In this document: positions 1 to 10,733 of the stretch, in pieces
Position numbering within the stretch: position 1 is the first letter of the stretch
How the letters are laid out: every line of letters starts with the position of its first letter
Source: Thalassobacillus devorans
GTDB taxonomy: Bacteria; Bacillota; Bacilli; Bacillales; Halobacillaceae
DNA: 51,059 nucleotides
Direction: 5' to 3'
Assembly (NCBI RefSeq): GCF_011761345.1
Contig: NZ_JAASRY010000010.1
Span: 1 to 51,059 of the forward strand
The notes under the pieces: model-generated
Told to the model about the DNA's origin: nothing
Databases searched by the model: none
The model's input: the letters and a program-made list of their open reading frames with translations, nothing else
Position numbers and translations under genes: made by a program

Positions 1-64
1 AGTTAAGCTCTCCAGCGCCGATGGTAGTCGGGTTTATCCCCGTGAGAGTAGGACGCCGCTAGGC
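1..64 (+). rRNA. rrf: 5S ribosomal RNA, 3' end (partial)
   Basis: The first 64 nt match the 3' half of a Firmicutes 5S rRNA: the AAGCTCT segment, the GATGGTAGTCGGG helix, GAGAGTAGGACGCC and the closing strand of helix I near 50-64. The 5' half lies outside the window. It is the last gene of an rRNA operon read left to right and is followed at once by an intrinsic terminator. Confidence 0.95.
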
Positions 65-71
65 AATCGAA

Positions 72-109
72 AAACCCGGAAGTTTCCCAAAGCTTCCGGG
101 TTTATTTTG
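72..109 (+). terminator. rRNA operon terminator
   Basis: An 11-bp perfect stem, AAACCCGGAAG (72-82) with CTTCCGGGTTT (93-103), is followed by a T-rich tail. It sits 8 nt past the 5S end and should end the upstream rrn operon. Confidence 0.92.
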
Positions 110-152
110 TATCTAGCATTGTACGAGCATGTTAAAATACACTGAAAAAATA

Positions 153-182
153 GTATAAGAGATGATAGATTGGTCCATACTA
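153..182 (+). promoter_or_regulatory. Sigma-G (forespore) promoter of csfB
   Basis: GTATA (153-157), an 18-bp spacer and CATACTA (176-182) match the sigma-G consensus (GHATR, N17-18, CATNHTA). Read as a sigma-F site it lacks the second G of the GG motif, so sigma-G fits better. The predicted start of transcription near 189 falls almost on the Shine-Dalgarno sequence, implying a very short leader. Confidence 0.7.
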
Positions 183-202
183 AAGCCATGGAGGTGATAG
201 TG

Positions 203-385
203 TTGAAATCAATCAATCGCTGTGGCATATGTGAGCGTAATACGACAGAGGGCATTCATATCTATCAATTATTTGTTTGTGAAACTTGTGAGAAAGAAAT
301 CATAGAAACAGAACCTGGAGATGCTAGATATTCTTTTTATATTAATAAGTTGAAAAATATAGTGCCCTCAAAAATTCATTCTTAA
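203..385 (+). CDS. csfB: Anti-sigma factor CsfB/Gin
   Basis: This 60-residue protein resembles B. subtilis Gin (CsfB, 64 aa), the small zinc-binding anti-sigma factor that restrains sigma-G in the early forespore and sigma-E in late stages. Two CxxC pairs are visible (C7/C10 and C26/C29), with the family motif GIHIY between them and YSFYINKLK near the end. I chose the TTG start at 203 because GGAGGTG at 190-196 sits 6 nt upstream. Earlier in-frame starts at 170 and 188 lie before the predicted transcription start or the ribosome site. It is a single-gene unit between the rrn terminator and its own terminator. In B. subtilis it also directly follows an rRNA operon. Family assignment is confident; the start codon is inferred. 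Confidence 0.9.
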   Translation: MKSINRCGICERNTTEGIHIYQLFVCETCEKEIIETEPGDARYSFYINKLKNIVPSKIHS

Positions 386-390
386 CATGA

Positions 391-424
391 AGATCTTCGC
401 AGTCCAAGCGAAGGTCTTTTTTCA
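391..424 (+). terminator. csfB terminator
   Basis: A 10-bp stem with one G-T pair, AGATCTTCGC (391-400) with GCGAAGGTCT (408-417), has a 7-nt loop and is followed by TTTTTT. Confidence 0.9.
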
Positions 425-715
425 TCGGAGTCTCGCAATTTCCCGGCCCTCCTTACGCTTGTATGGGTAACGGAAACGCTCTACGTTGGTAATAAAAGCT
501 ATAAATTGAGGGAAAAGCGGCTTCTATGCAATTACAAAGCAAGGAACCTTGCATTCGGATAGTTCGCGGGTTCGTTAATGTTTATAACAGCCGCCCTTAC
601 TCCTGATTCGGCAACGGACCCAAATTATCTCGAAATCAAGTCTTCGACTTTTCGGCCCTTTAGTTGAATAAGCCTCTTACCAGCGTCTATGCTTGTAATC
701 ACTCGGTGAGTTAGA
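425..715 (+). repeat. Decayed copy of the dispersed repeat (arm A end recognisable)
   Basis: This 290-bp stretch has no credible gene. Positions about 619-690 match, in reverse orientation, the left end of the element at 10734-11450: AACGGACCCAA, then CTCGAAATCAAGTC and TCGACTTTTCGGCCC. Near 426-448, GGAGTCTCGCAATTTCCC resembles the internal unit ending GGAGTCTCACCGTTTCCC at 10926-10943. The middle is largely unrelated, so the copy is rearranged or eroded. A perfect 14-nt palindrome, GCAAGGAACCTTGC, lies at 539-552. No clear promoter for the next gene is visible here. Confidence 0.7.
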
Positions 716-761
716 TAAGATGAAGGGGATTTTCATTGTAACTAAAAAGGGGTAGCCTTTT

Positions 762-2189
762 ATGTCTTTAGACCAAACAAACACGCCACTTTACGATATG
801 CTGGTGAATTATAAAAATCGCGAACTTGACTCCTACCATGTACCAGGGCATAAAAATGGAAAAATATTTTCAAGCCGAGGTATGGATGAGTTTCAATCGC
901 TCCTTCAGATGGATGCTACGGAGATTACCGGTATGGATGATTTACATGATGCACACGGACCAATACAACAGGCACAAGCATTGGCGGCTGATTTCTTTCA
1001 CAGTGATTCATCCTACTTTTTAATTAATGGAAGTACTGCTGGAAACCTGGCGATGCTCCTAACGATATGTCAGGCGGGAGATAAGGTGATTGTCCAGCGG
1101 AATTGTCACAAATCCATTTTACATGGTTTAGAACTGGCTGGGGCTCAGCCCGTCTTTTTGGCGGCCAGCTATGAGGAACAATCAGCAAGATACAGCAAAA
1201 TAGAGGTGGAAATAGTAGAGGAAGCACTGGTTCGTTTTCCAGAAGCAAAAGGACTGGTATTAACTTATCCAGACTACTTTGGCCGTACATATGAAATGGA
1301 AGAAATCATCAAGACAGTCCATCATTTTGAAGTACCTGTACTGGTTGATGAGGCTCATGGCATTCACTTCCACTTAGGCCGTCCTTTTCCTCCCCCCGCT
1401 TTAGAAGCAGGGGCAGACATCGTCGTCCAATCAGCGCATAAAATGGCACCCGCTATGACCATGGCTTCACTGCTCCATGCAAACGGGGAGCGTATTGATT
1501 TCGAAAGGCTCCGTTATTTTCTTCAAGTTTTCCAATCGAGCAGTCCTTCTTATCCTCTCATGGCGAGCCTGGACTTAGCCCGGCATTTTCTAGCTAACGC
1601 CACCGAAGAGATGGTTGGGAGGGCTATTCAGCATGCATCGAAAATCAGAGAAATTTTAGCTGAAGGGGACGGGTGGACCGTACTGCCAGTTAGCAGGTGT
1701 GATGATCCTCTTAAAATCACTCTGCAGGCAGATCGAGGCTGGAATGGCCTTCAAATAGCAGCTCTATTGGAGGATGCAGGCGTATTTCCGGAACTGGCAC
1801 TTCCCGATCAGCTATTGCTCGTAACAGGGCTAGGGGAATACATTAATTTATGTCGCCTTAAAAACTCGATTTCTATCGTTAACGAACAATTAAAAACAAC
1901 ACGAAAGCATGCTACAATAAAGACGGTCAGCCTGTATACGGAAACGATTCAGGAACTAACGTTTTCTTATGAAAAAATGAAAAAGATGCAAAGCGTATTC
2001 ACCCCATGGCAGGAGGCAGCAGGTAAGGTAGCGGCTCAGCCGGTAGTACCCTATCCTCCCGGTGTCCCTCTGCTGGTAAAAGGGGAAACAATTACAAAGA
2101 AACATATAGAACAAATAGTGCAGTTAATTGACCAGGGTACCCGTTTTCATAATGAGGAAATTAAAGAGGGAATGGTCACCTTTAAATAG
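762..2189 (+). CDS. Orn/Lys/Arg decarboxylase family PLP enzyme (YaaO-like)
   Basis: A 475-residue fold-type I PLP enzyme of the short Gram-positive Orn/Lys/Arg decarboxylase group, equivalent in position to B. subtilis yaaO. Visible motifs are HVPGHKNG near residues 26-33, the glycine-rich NGSTAGNLA (89-97), DEAHG (196-200) and SAHKMAPAM (224-232), with K227 as the Schiff-base lysine. A C-terminal decarboxylase-type domain follows from about residue 390. The ATG start is preceded by AAAAAGGGG. The stop lies 17 nt before the tmk start, so the two are probably co-transcribed. Relatives include arginine and lysine decarboxylases that feed polyamine synthesis. The substrate cannot be read from the sequence, so I leave the symbol blank. 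Confidence 0.88.
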   Translation: MSLDQTNTPLYDMLVNYKNRELDSYHVPGHKNGKIFSSRGMDEFQSLLQMDATEITGMDDLHDAHGPIQQAQALAADFFHSDSSYFLINGSTAGNLAMLLTICQAGDKVIVQRNCHKSILHGLELAGAQPVFLAASYEEQSARYSKIEVEIVEEALVRFPEAKGLVLTYPDYFGRTYEMEEIIKTVHHFEVPVLVDEAHGIHFHLGRPFPPPALEAGADIVVQSAHKMAPAMTMASLLHANGERIDFERLRYFLQVFQSSSPSYPLMASLDLARHFLANATEEMVGRAIQHASKIREILAEGDGWTVLPVSRCDDPLKITLQADRGWNGLQIAALLEDAGVFPELALPDQLLLVTGLGEYINLCRLKNSISIVNEQLKTTRKHATIKTVSLYTETIQELTFSYEKMKKMQSVFTPWQEAAGKVAAQPVVPYPPGVPLLVKGETITKKHIEQIVQLIDQGTRFHNEEIKEGMVTFK

Positions 2190-2206
2190 ATTTGAGGAGA
2201 ATGAGT

Positions 2207-2851
2207 GTGGAAGGAATATTTATAACGTTTGAAGGCGGCGAAGGCGCAGGAAAAACTTCTGTGCTTAAAACTGTTGCAGAAGAATTAAATACTAAGGGTT
2301 ATGATGTATTAGCAACCAGAGAGCCTGGTGGTATTGAAATAGCAGAAAAGATTCGTCATATCATCCTGGACCCGGCTCATACTTCAATGGATGGACGTAC
2401 AGAAGCATTATTATATGCTGCTGCACGTAGGCAGCATCTCGTTGAAAAAGTACTGCCTGCATTGAAGGAAGGGAAGGTTGTGCTTTGCGACCGTTTTGTT
2501 GACAGCAGTTTGGCTTATCAAGGCTATGCGCGTGGCCTCGGCATGGATGAAGTATTCCAGATCAATCAGTTTGCCATCGAAAACCGCATGCCGGATATTA
2601 CTTTATTTTTTGATATCAAGCCGGAGGACGGTCTAAAAAGAATTGCTGCTAATAAAGGCAGGGAGCAAAATCGTCTGGACATGGAAAAGCTGGATTTTCA
2701 TTATCAAGTCTATGAGGCATATCAGAAGCTGATAGAAAAATTTCCTGAACGTATCCATGTTATAGACGCCTCACAATCGTTAGAGGCTGTTCAAAAAAAA
2801 GTTCTGCGAGAGCTGCAGCCATATTTGGTAAATAGTAATTGTAATAGCTGA
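2207..2851 (+). CDS. tmk: Thymidylate kinase
   Basis: A 214-residue dTMP kinase that phosphorylates dTMP to dTDP with ATP for DNA synthesis. The P-loop GGEGAGKT is at residues 10-17, TREPGG follows, then the [12 protein letters not shown] substrate segment and a LID region with an arginine (KGREQNRLD). The GTG start at 2207 is preferred: GAGGAGA at 2194-2200 lies 6 nt upstream, and the resulting N-terminus ([10 protein letters not shown]) aligns with known Tmk. The upstream TTG (2192) and ATG (2201) overlap or abut that ribosome site. It lies between yaaO and darA as in B. subtilis. Confidence 0.96.
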   Translation: MEGIFITFEGGEGAGKTSVLKTVAEELNTKGYDVLATREPGGIEIAEKIRHIILDPAHTSMDGRTEALLYAAARRQHLVEKVLPALKEGKVVLCDRFVDSSLAYQGYARGLGMDEVFQINQFAIENRMPDITLFFDIKPEDGLKRIAANKGREQNRLDMEKLDFHYQVYEAYQKLIEKFPERIHVIDASQSLEAVQKKVLRELQPYLVNSNCNS

Positions 2852-2855
2852 TATT

Positions 2856-3224
<369 letters not shown>

Positions 3225-3244
3225 TGTAAAGGGGTTTATGGAAC

Positions 3245-3685
3245 GTGAAAATCAGTCAGGAAATACGCGCGCAGATAGATGCCGCTCAAAAACCCTCTAA
3301 CACTAGCGGGAAAGGCCGGAAAGAATTCGATGCGCTTGTACAATCTCATAATCATAAAATGAAGGAGCAGGAGCTCCATAAATTATTAGGGGATATTAGT
3401 GCACAGGGTGAACGTGTAGCCCGTCATCGGTCTTTCCGGGATCTGGCTAAATATAAGCGGATGATCAAAAGCTTTCTCCAGGAAACAGTGGAGTCCGGCA
3501 TGACTACCCGTCATTCCCACAATTGGAGTATGGATGGACAAACCCGAAAGCTTACTACCATTGAAGCGATTGATGAAAAATTGACCGAGCTGACAACCGC
3601 TGTAATGGATCAGGAGAAAAGGTCGATTGATATTTTAGGGATAGTTGGTGAGGTCAAGGGTTTATTAATCAATTTGTATACTTAA
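3245..3685 (+). CDS. yaaR: YaaR family protein (DUF327)
   Basis: A 146-residue mostly helical, charged, soluble protein of the YaaR/DUF327 family, recognised by position between darA and holB and by features such as RHRSFRDLAKYKRMIKSFL and the C-terminal DILGIVGEVKGLLINLY. No enzymatic motif or membrane segment is visible. The start is GTG at 3245 with AAAGGGG about 10 nt upstream; a nearby ATG at 3238 is in another frame. The function of the family is not established. Confidence 0.85.
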   Translation: MKISQEIRAQIDAAQKPSNTSGKGRKEFDALVQSHNHKMKEQELHKLLGDISAQGERVARHRSFRDLAKYKRMIKSFLQETVESGMTTRHSHNWSMDGQTRKLTTIEAIDEKLTELTTAVMDQEKRSIDILGIVGEVKGLLINLYT

Positions 3686-3698
3686 GGGCGGAATCGTA

Positions 3699-4685
3699 AT
3701 GCATACATGGGAAGATATGAAACAAGTCCAACCCCTAGTCAGTAAAATGCTGATCAACAGCTTTAATAAAAATCGTATATCACACGCCTATCTCTTCCAG
3801 GGTTCCCAAGGAACAGGAAAAAGGGAGATAAGTCTGTTATTTGCAAAAGCAATTTTTTGTCCAAATCGGGATGGGGCAGAACCATGCCATCAATGCAATG
3901 CCTGTAAAAGAATTCACTCAGGAAACCATCCGGATCTTCATTGGATCAAGCCGGATGGGCAGTCGATAAAAAAAGATCAAATTCTTCACCTCCAAAAAGA
4001 ATTCACCTATACGGGCCTGGAATCGAATCAAAAAGTCTATATTGTCGAAAGTGCTGACAAAATGACGGTCAATGCTGCAAACCGACTGCTCAAGTTTCTG
4101 GAGGAACCCAGTAAGCAGACAACAGCCATGCTACTGACCGAAAACAGTCATGCTATTCTGGATACGATTCGTTCCAGGTGCCAGTTGATGGCTTTTCAGC
4201 CGCTCAATTCTCAGGGTATCGAAGAGAGACTGACCGGTGAAGGTGTAAGTGAATCAAATGCAAAACTGCTTTCGCAAATGACGAATAATTTGTCGGAAGC
4301 ATTGGAAATTCAAGCGGATGATTGGTTTGCTAATGCACGAAAATTAGTGATACAATTAATAGAAGTGCTGAACAATAAACCAAATGAAGCGCTTTTATTT
4401 ATCAATCATCAGTGGATGCCTCATTTTAAGGAAAGAGAGCAGCTTCAACGCGGTTTGGACTTATTGATGTTCTGGTATAAGGACATGATCAATCATGAGT
4501 TGGAACGGGAAGAGGCCATCATTTACCAGCAAGAAAGAGATAGAATGGAGCAAATGTCTATGACCTTGACGCGTCAAAACGCAGTCAGCGGCTTATCATC
4601 TATCCTTGAGGCGAAGCGGAAGATAAATCAGAATGTCCATCCAACCCTTGTGATGGAACAACTTACACTTCACTTGAAGAGGTGA
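3699..4685 (+). CDS. holB: DNA polymerase III subunit delta'
   Basis: A 328-residue clamp-loader subunit, close to the 329-aa B. subtilis HolB. A Walker A-like GSQGTGKR is at 35-42, followed by a four-cysteine zinc module (C54, C63, C66, C69). LLKFLEEPS, the sensor-1 region before a TIRSRCQ motif with the SRC arginine finger, is also clear. In the clamp loader, delta' helps load the beta sliding clamp on primed DNA. It starts 13 nt after yaaR and is followed 6 nt later by ricT, so these genes form one transcription block. Confidence 0.94.
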   Translation: MHTWEDMKQVQPLVSKMLINSFNKNRISHAYLFQGSQGTGKREISLLFAKAIFCPNRDGAEPCHQCNACKRIHSGNHPDLHWIKPDGQSIKKDQILHLQKEFTYTGLESNQKVYIVESADKMTVNAANRLLKFLEEPSKQTTAMLLTENSHAILDTIRSRCQLMAFQPLNSQGIEERLTGEGVSESNAKLLSQMTNNLSEALEIQADDWFANARKLVIQLIEVLNNKPNEALLFINHQWMPHFKEREQLQRGLDLLMFWYKDMINHELEREEAIIYQQERDRMEQMSMTLTRQNAVSGLSSILEAKRKINQNVHPTLVMEQLTLHLKR

Positions 4686-4691
4686 TCATAA

Positions 4692-5519
4692 TTGATCGAA
4701 GTGATAGGCATCCGCTTTAAACAAGCGGGTAAAATATATTATTTTGACCCAAGGAACATCCAGATGTCCACGGATGATTACGTAATAGTAGAAACAGTCC
4801 GTGGGATCGAATTCGGGAAAGTGGTCATTGCCAACCGGCAGGTAGACGAAGAAGACATTGTATTGCCTTTAAAAAAGGTCATCCGGATCGCAGATGAAAA
4901 AGATAAATTGACGGTGACCGAGAATAAAGAAAATGCAAAGGAAGCTTTCGCTGTCTGCGAAGAAAAGATTAAAGACCACAAGCTTGATATGAAGCTTGTT
5001 GATGTGGAATATACATTTGACCGCAATAAGGTGATTTTTTATTTTACTGCCGATGGGCGAGTAGACTTCCGGACACTTGTTAAAGATTTGGCATCTGTAT
5101 TCAAAACCAGGATTGAACTTCGCCAAATCGGAGTACGGGATGAAGCGAAGCTGCTTGGCGGTATCGGACCTTGCGGAAGAATGTTATGCTGCTCCACATT
5201 CCTTGGTGATTTTGAACCAGTTTCCATTAAAATGGCCAAGGATCAAAACCTCTCGCTGAACCCGGCGAAAATTTCAGGACTATGTGGACGTTTGATGTGC
5301 TGCTTAAAGTATGAGAACGATGACTATGAAGCAGCCAAACGTGAACTTCCTGATCTTGGTCAGCGGATTACCACTTCAATGGGTAAAGGAAAAGTCGTAG
5401 GAATCAATATGCTGGAACGCCTTGTTCAAATTGAATTCCCTGAGCTCGAACGTACCCTTGAATATACGTTGCAGGATTTAATTGATGAAGGAGCCGTTTC
5501 AACCCAAGCCACAGAATGA
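4692..5519 (+). CDS. ricT: RicT (YaaT), PSP1 domain regulator of RNA processing and sporulation
   Basis: A 275-residue protein, the same length as B. subtilis RicT/YaaT and very similar along its whole length. It carries the PSP1 domain and two cysteine motifs, [10 protein letters not shown] and GLCGRLMCC. In the RicA-RicF-RicT complex these cysteines help hold Fe-S clusters. The complex works with RNase Y in transcript maturation and is needed for normal Spo0A activation, competence and biofilm formation. The TTG start at 4692 has GAGGTGATC 5-8 nt upstream, overlapping the end of holB. Partners RicA and RicF are not in the window, as expected. Confidence 0.95.
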   Translation: MIEVIGIRFKQAGKIYYFDPRNIQMSTDDYVIVETVRGIEFGKVVIANRQVDEEDIVLPLKKVIRIADEKDKLTVTENKENAKEAFAVCEEKIKDHKLDMKLVDVEYTFDRNKVIFYFTADGRVDFRTLVKDLASVFKTRIELRQIGVRDEAKLLGGIGPCGRMLCCSTFLGDFEPVSIKMAKDQNLSLNPAKISGLCGRLMCCLKYENDDYEAAKRELPDLGQRITTSMGKGKVVGINMLERLVQIEFPELERTLEYTLQDLIDEGAVSTQATE

Positions 5520-5535
5520 CGGGGTGGAAGGAAGC

Positions 5536-5889
5536 GTGAACAAGAAAGAAATTTTCGAGCAAGTATCCCATTTAGAATCACAAATTGGAGAACTATATCA
5601 GCAATTAGGTGATTTAAAAACCCAGTTGGCGCATCTTTTAGAGGAGAACCAACACTTATCCCTGGAAAACCACCACTTAAGGAAGCGGCTGGACAGGGAG
5701 ACAGAAGTGCCTGACCGGCAACAAGCATCAAAAGGAAAAACCACTTCCAAGGATTCATATGTAGGGGAAGGTTATGATAACCTCGCCCGGTTATATGAAG
5801 AAGGCTTCCACATTTGCAACTTACATTTTGGCAGTCCAAGAGATGAAGATTGTTTGTTCTGTCTATCGTTCCTGAACAAGAAAAAATAA
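5536..5889 (+). CDS. yabA: Replication initiation control protein YabA
   Basis: A 117-residue protein in the size range of B. subtilis YabA (119 aa). The N-terminal two thirds form a leucine-rich coiled coil (heptads from [13 protein letters not shown] onward), which makes the tetramer. The C-terminal zinc module contains [19 protein letters not shown] and [11 protein letters not shown]. YabA binds DnaA and the DnaN clamp and restrains re-initiation at oriC. The GTG start at 5536 matches the family N-terminus (NKKEIFEQ); an in-frame upstream ATG at 5482 lies inside ricT and lacks a ribosome site. A terminator follows. Confidence 0.93.
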   Translation: MNKKEIFEQVSHLESQIGELYQQLGDLKTQLAHLLEENQHLSLENHHLRKRLDRETEVPDRQQASKGKTTSKDSYVGEGYDNLARLYEEGFHICNLHFGSPRDEDCLFCLSFLNKKK

Positions 5890-5899
5890 ACGGAACACC

Positions 5900-5932
5900 G
5901 CCTTTCCTTCCCATAAGGAGAGGCTTTCTTTT
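5900..5932 (+). terminator. yabA terminator
   Basis: The stem GCCTTTCCTT (5900-5909) with AAGGAGAGGC (5915-5924), one G-T pair, is followed by TTTCTTTTT. It likely closes the darA-yabA block. Confidence 0.85.
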
Positions 5933-5975
5933 TATAAGATAATAGAAATGAGTAAGAAAGGTAGCTGGAAAACAG

Positions 5976-6719
5976 ATGGTTGTATTGAAAGATGATGAAC
6001 GGATAGATGATTTATTAGCGGATGAGACGATGCAAATCATCCAAAGTCCTAGCGCTTTTGCATTTTCCCTCGATGCGGTCTTGCTTGCTGACTTCACCTA
6101 CGTTCCAATCAAGAGAGGGAAAATCATTGATTTATGCACAGGGAATGGTGTCATTCCCCTGCTCCTGTCCCGTCGCTCGAAAGCCCAAATAACAGGAGTT
6201 GAAATTCAAGAACGGTTATATGATATGGCGGTGCGCAATGTCGAACTGAACCAGTTGGAGGGTCAACTGGAAATGATCCATGGTGATTTGAAGGACATGC
6301 CAGGACGATACGGGAACCGAAAGTTCGATTTAGTGACCGTCAATCCTCCCTATTTTCCTACACCTCGGAAAAAAGAGCAGAACCTAAATGATTACTTGAC
6401 GATCGCCCGACATGAAATATACTGTTCCCTTGATGAAGTGGTACAATCGTGCAGTAAGCTTGTCCGCTCTGGAGGAAAGGTATCTATGGTACACAGACCG
6501 GGCAGGATGGCAGATATATTGACGCTGTTTCGAAAAAATAAAATCGAACCGAAACGGCTCCGACTCGTGTACCCGAAAGTGGGAAAAGAAGCTAATATTT
6601 TACTGGTGGAAGGAATCAAGGACGGGAATGCCGATCTGAAAATCCTCCCACCACTCTATGCCTTCACGAATGAGGGTGAATATACGGATGAGTTAAGGAA
6701 CATCCTTTATGGAAAATAG
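5976..6719 (+). CDS. yabB: tRNA1(Val) adenine-37 N6-methyltransferase family protein (YabB/TrmN6-like)
   Basis: A 247-residue Rossmann-fold methyltransferase. The SAM motif [17 protein letters not shown] is near residues 49-65, an acidic motif II EIQER follows, and the catalytic N-P-P-Y of N6-adenine methylases is in VTVNPPYF. It aligns closely with B. subtilis YabB. The E. coli relative modifies A37 of tRNA1(Val); the exact tRNA target here is inferred only from family. The last 11 nt overlap yazA, so translation is probably coupled. Confidence 0.9.
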   Translation: MVVLKDDERIDDLLADETMQIIQSPSAFAFSLDAVLLADFTYVPIKRGKIIDLCTGNGVIPLLLSRRSKAQITGVEIQERLYDMAVRNVELNQLEGQLEMIHGDLKDMPGRYGNRKFDLVTVNPPYFPTPRKKEQNLNDYLTIARHEIYCSLDEVVQSCSKLVRSGGKVSMVHRPGRMADILTLFRKNKIEPKRLRLVYPKVGKEANILLVEGIKDGNADLKILPPLYAFTNEGEYTDELRNILYGK

Positions 6720-6972
6720 CCATTATGTATATATGTTGAAATGCAATGATGGTTCCTTATATACGGGGTATACCAATAATTTAGAACAGCGCCTCGCCAA
6801 ACATGAAAGGGGCAAAGGTGCAAAGTACACCAGAGGCCGCGGCCCATTTGAACTGGTGTACTGGGAAAGTTTCGAAACAAAAACAGCCGCCATGCGCAAG
6901 GAATTTCAAATAAAACGGTTGAGCAGGATTAAAAAAGAAGCATTGATTGCTTTAAAGAGTGAGGGAGACTGA
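6709..6972 (+). CDS. yazA: GIY-YIG nuclease superfamily protein YazA
   Basis: An 87-residue single-domain protein of the UPF0213 branch of the GIY-YIG superfamily. The opening [25 protein letters not shown] holds the GIY-YIG-like strand pair (VYM and YTGYT), and R28 plus a later glutamate (ESFETKTAA) fit the catalytic pattern. The biological role of these stand-alone proteins is not settled. The gene overlaps yabB by 11 nt and abuts rsmI without a gap, as in many Bacillaceae. Confidence 0.88.
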   Translation: MENSHYVYMLKCNDGSLYTGYTNNLEQRLAKHERGKGAKYTRGRGPFELVYWESFETKTAAMRKEFQIKRLSRIKKEALIALKSEGD

Positions 6973-7845
6973 ATGGAAATACAAAAAAGTTTTGCTGCAT
7001 CTGATTATGGCACACTTTATATTGTGCCAACGCCAATCGGTAACCTCGAAGATATGACCTTCCGGGCTGTCCGAACGTTACAGGAAGCTGCTAAAATAGC
7101 TGCCGAAGATACGCGCAACACAAAAAAGTTATTGAGTCACTTTGACATTCATACGCCTTTGGTAAGTTACCATGAACATAACAAGCACGCCCGTGAAAAT
7201 CAGTTAATCGAGATACTGGAAAACGGAGAGGACCTTGCCATCGTCAGTGATGCTGGAATGCCGGGAATATCTGATCCTGGTTATGAACTGATCCAATCTG
7301 CTATCGCCAGCAATATTCCGGTGGTTGTACTTCCCGGAGCGAACGCAGCTCTATGCGCTTTAATTGGATCAGGGCTGGAAACAGAAAAGTTTTATTTCTA
7401 TGGGTTTTTGCCGCGCAAAAAAAAGGACCGGGAACAAGAATTGGAGGGTATCAAGTCTTTTAGATCCACACTCGTATTTTATGAATCGCCGCACCGCTTG
7501 AAAGAAACCTTAAAAGCGATACAGAATGTGTTAGGAAAACGGAAAGCTTCTTTATCGAGGGAGCTGACGAAGCGCTATGAAGAATACCTCCGGGGAAATA
7601 TCGACGAAGTGCTCGAGTGGGCGGAAACAAATGAACTTCGCGGAGAGTTTTGTATTGTGGTGGAGGGTAATAAGACTGAGGTACTACAGGATGAGCTATG
7701 GTGGAGCAGTTTATCGGTTATCGATCATGTTGAGCATTACATTAATAACGAGGACATGTCCAGTAAACAAGCGATCAAGCAAGCGGCAATCGACCGTAAA
7801 CTTCCAAAACGTGAGGTGTATCAAGCGTACCATGTAGAAGAATAG
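6973..7845 (+). CDS. rsmI: 16S rRNA (cytidine-1402-2'-O)-methyltransferase RsmI
   Basis: A 290-residue tetrapyrrole-methylase-fold enzyme. LYIVPTPIGNLEDMTFRA (about 15-32), AAEDTRNTKKLLSHF and SDAGMPGISDPGY are hallmarks of RsmI, which methylates the ribose of C1402 in the decoding centre of 16S rRNA with SAM. Its ATG follows the yazA stop directly. It ends the yabB-yazA-rsmI group, with a two-way terminator separating it from the opposing abrB. Confidence 0.95.
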   Translation: MEIQKSFAASDYGTLYIVPTPIGNLEDMTFRAVRTLQEAAKIAAEDTRNTKKLLSHFDIHTPLVSYHEHNKHARENQLIEILENGEDLAIVSDAGMPGISDPGYELIQSAIASNIPVVVLPGANAALCALIGSGLETEKFYFYGFLPRKKKDREQELEGIKSFRSTLVFYESPHRLKETLKAIQNVLGKRKASLSRELTKRYEEYLRGNIDEVLEWAETNELRGEFCIVVEGNKTEVLQDELWWSSLSVIDHVEHYINNEDMSSKQAIKQAAIDRKLPKREVYQAYHVEE

Positions 7846-7873
7846 CATGTTCCTTTCAACCGTCATGGAATTT

Positions 7874-7916
7874 AAAAAAGCACTGACTGCCAGTCGTTTC
7901 AGTCAGTGCTTTTTTT
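7874..7916. terminator. Bidirectional terminator between rsmI and abrB
   Basis: A nearly perfect hairpin: A-rich arm then GCACTGACT (7880-7888), and AGTCAGTGC (7901-7909) then a T run. T runs occur on both strands, so it can serve the converging rsmI and abrB transcripts. Confidence 0.9.
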
Positions 7917-7948
7917 ATTTTACATCTCTGTCTCTTTATCTGTTTTAC

Positions 7949-8224
7949 TTATTTAATGCTGTCCTCGATTTCTTTCATCAATTTGCTCGCGCCTTCGCGG
8001 CTGAGTACCAATTTGCCATTTGCTAGAGAAAGGTTGTCCTCAGATACCTCACCAGTAACGTGGCATGTCATGTTCGGCTTATATTTTTTCAATACAATCC
8101 GATCATCATCCACATAGATTTCCAATGCGTCCTTTTCGTTGATTCCTAATGTGCGACGAAGCTCAATCGGAATAACTACGCGTCCAAGTTCATCAACTTT
8201 TCTTACAATACCAGTAGATTTCAT
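7949..8224 (-). CDS. abrB: Transition-state regulator AbrB
   Basis: A 91-residue DNA-binding repressor of post-exponential genes. The swapped-hairpin SpoVT-AbrB domain fills residues 1-53 (MKSTGIVRKVDELGRVVIPIELRR), with C54 in the conserved TCHVTGEV segment, then the C-terminal multimerisation region. The ATG at 8224 has GAGGGGAG 8 nt upstream; a TTG 18 nt earlier is part of that ribosome site. The gene is read against its neighbours, as in B. subtilis. Its promoter carries tandem Spo0A boxes just past the transcription start, so Spo0A~P repression is likely. spoVT in this window shares the same N-terminal domain. Confidence 0.97.
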   Translation of the reverse strand: MKSTGIVRKVDELGRVVIPIELRRTLGINEKDALEIYVDDDRIVLKKYKPNMTCHVTGEVSEDNLSLANGKLVLSREGASKLMKEIEDSIK

Positions 8225-8251
8225 TTTTGTTTCTCCCCTCAATCAAAAATT

Positions 8252-8268
8252 TTCGCCAGATTTCGACA
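8252..8268 (-). promoter_or_regulatory. Tandem Spo0A boxes in the abrB leader
   Basis: On the minus strand TGTCGAA (8262-8268) and TGGCGAA (8252-8258) are separated by 3 bp, giving 10-bp phasing. The consensus is TGNCGAA. They lie about 7-24 nt past the predicted abrB start, the position used for Spo0A repression of abrB in B. subtilis. Confidence 0.85.
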
Positions 8269-8281
8269 TCTGTCTAAGGTC

Positions 8282-8310
8282 ATAATACCAACCTTTGCCA
8301 GCTATGTCAA
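8282..8310 (-). promoter_or_regulatory. Sigma-A promoter of abrB
   Basis: On the minus strand TTGACA (8305-8310), 17 bp, TATTAT (8282-8287). The -35 is perfect and the -10 differs by one base from consensus. Confidence 0.85.
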
Positions 8311-8591
8311 TTCTTAATTTTTCCAATTGTCTCAACACATTAACTCGTTAAAGCTACTAGATATAGTACGTTATTGAAGTATTTAGTATCCATGTTGGGA
8401 TATTGCTGGTTTTTCAAGATTCAACTTTGTAACATTTTTGATAATTTATTACAATTAATTGAATATCTTTACCAGGGATTCCGACCATACCATTCGACAG
8501 ATTTCTGTCAGTATATGGGGGTGTTTCGACAAAAAATATAAAATTACTTTGATATGCGCTCAATAATCTATCTTTGTTCCTGGGTCATTTT

Positions 8592-8620
8592 TTGAATTTC
8601 ATAGGTTTCTACGGTATATT
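8592..8620 (+). promoter_or_regulatory. Sigma-A promoter candidate for metS
   Basis: TTGAAT (8592-8597), 17 bp, TATATT (8615-8620). This predicts a leader of about 108 nt before the metS start. Confidence 0.6.
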
Positions 8621-8687
8621 TTAATGTTAGGAATGGAAATCCTTTATATAAATCGATACAATAAGGAGATACGGAAAGTTATTCAAT

Positions 8688-8708
8688 AAAGGCTAGACGC
8701 TAGCCTTT
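8688..8708 (+). other. Perfect hairpin in the metS leader
   Basis: AAAGGCTAG (8688-8696) pairs perfectly with CTAGCCTTT (8700-8708) around a 3-nt ACG loop. No T run follows, so it is not a standard terminator. It ends 11 nt before the ribosome-binding site GAGGAGGG (8720-8727) and could protect the 5' end or affect translation. Confidence 0.6.
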
Positions 8709-8722
8709 CGAATATAGTCTGA

Positions 8723-10684
<1,962 letters not shown>

Positions 10685-10691
10685 TTGGACA

Positions 10692-10722
10692 AAAGGGAAA
10701 GCTAAAAATGGCTTTCCCTTTG
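10692..10722 (+). terminator. metS terminator
   Basis: An 11-bp perfect stem, AAAGGGAAAGC (10692-10702) with GCTTTCCCTTT (10711-10721). The T tract is part of the stem and the downstream tail (GCTTAT) is weak, so efficiency may be moderate. Confidence 0.75.
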
Positions 10723-10733
10723 CTTATAAAAGC

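Noticed and set aside
34-255. 73-codon minus-strand frame over the 5S end and csfB
   Set aside because: It covers the rRNA terminator and the csfB promoter, with no protein-like features.
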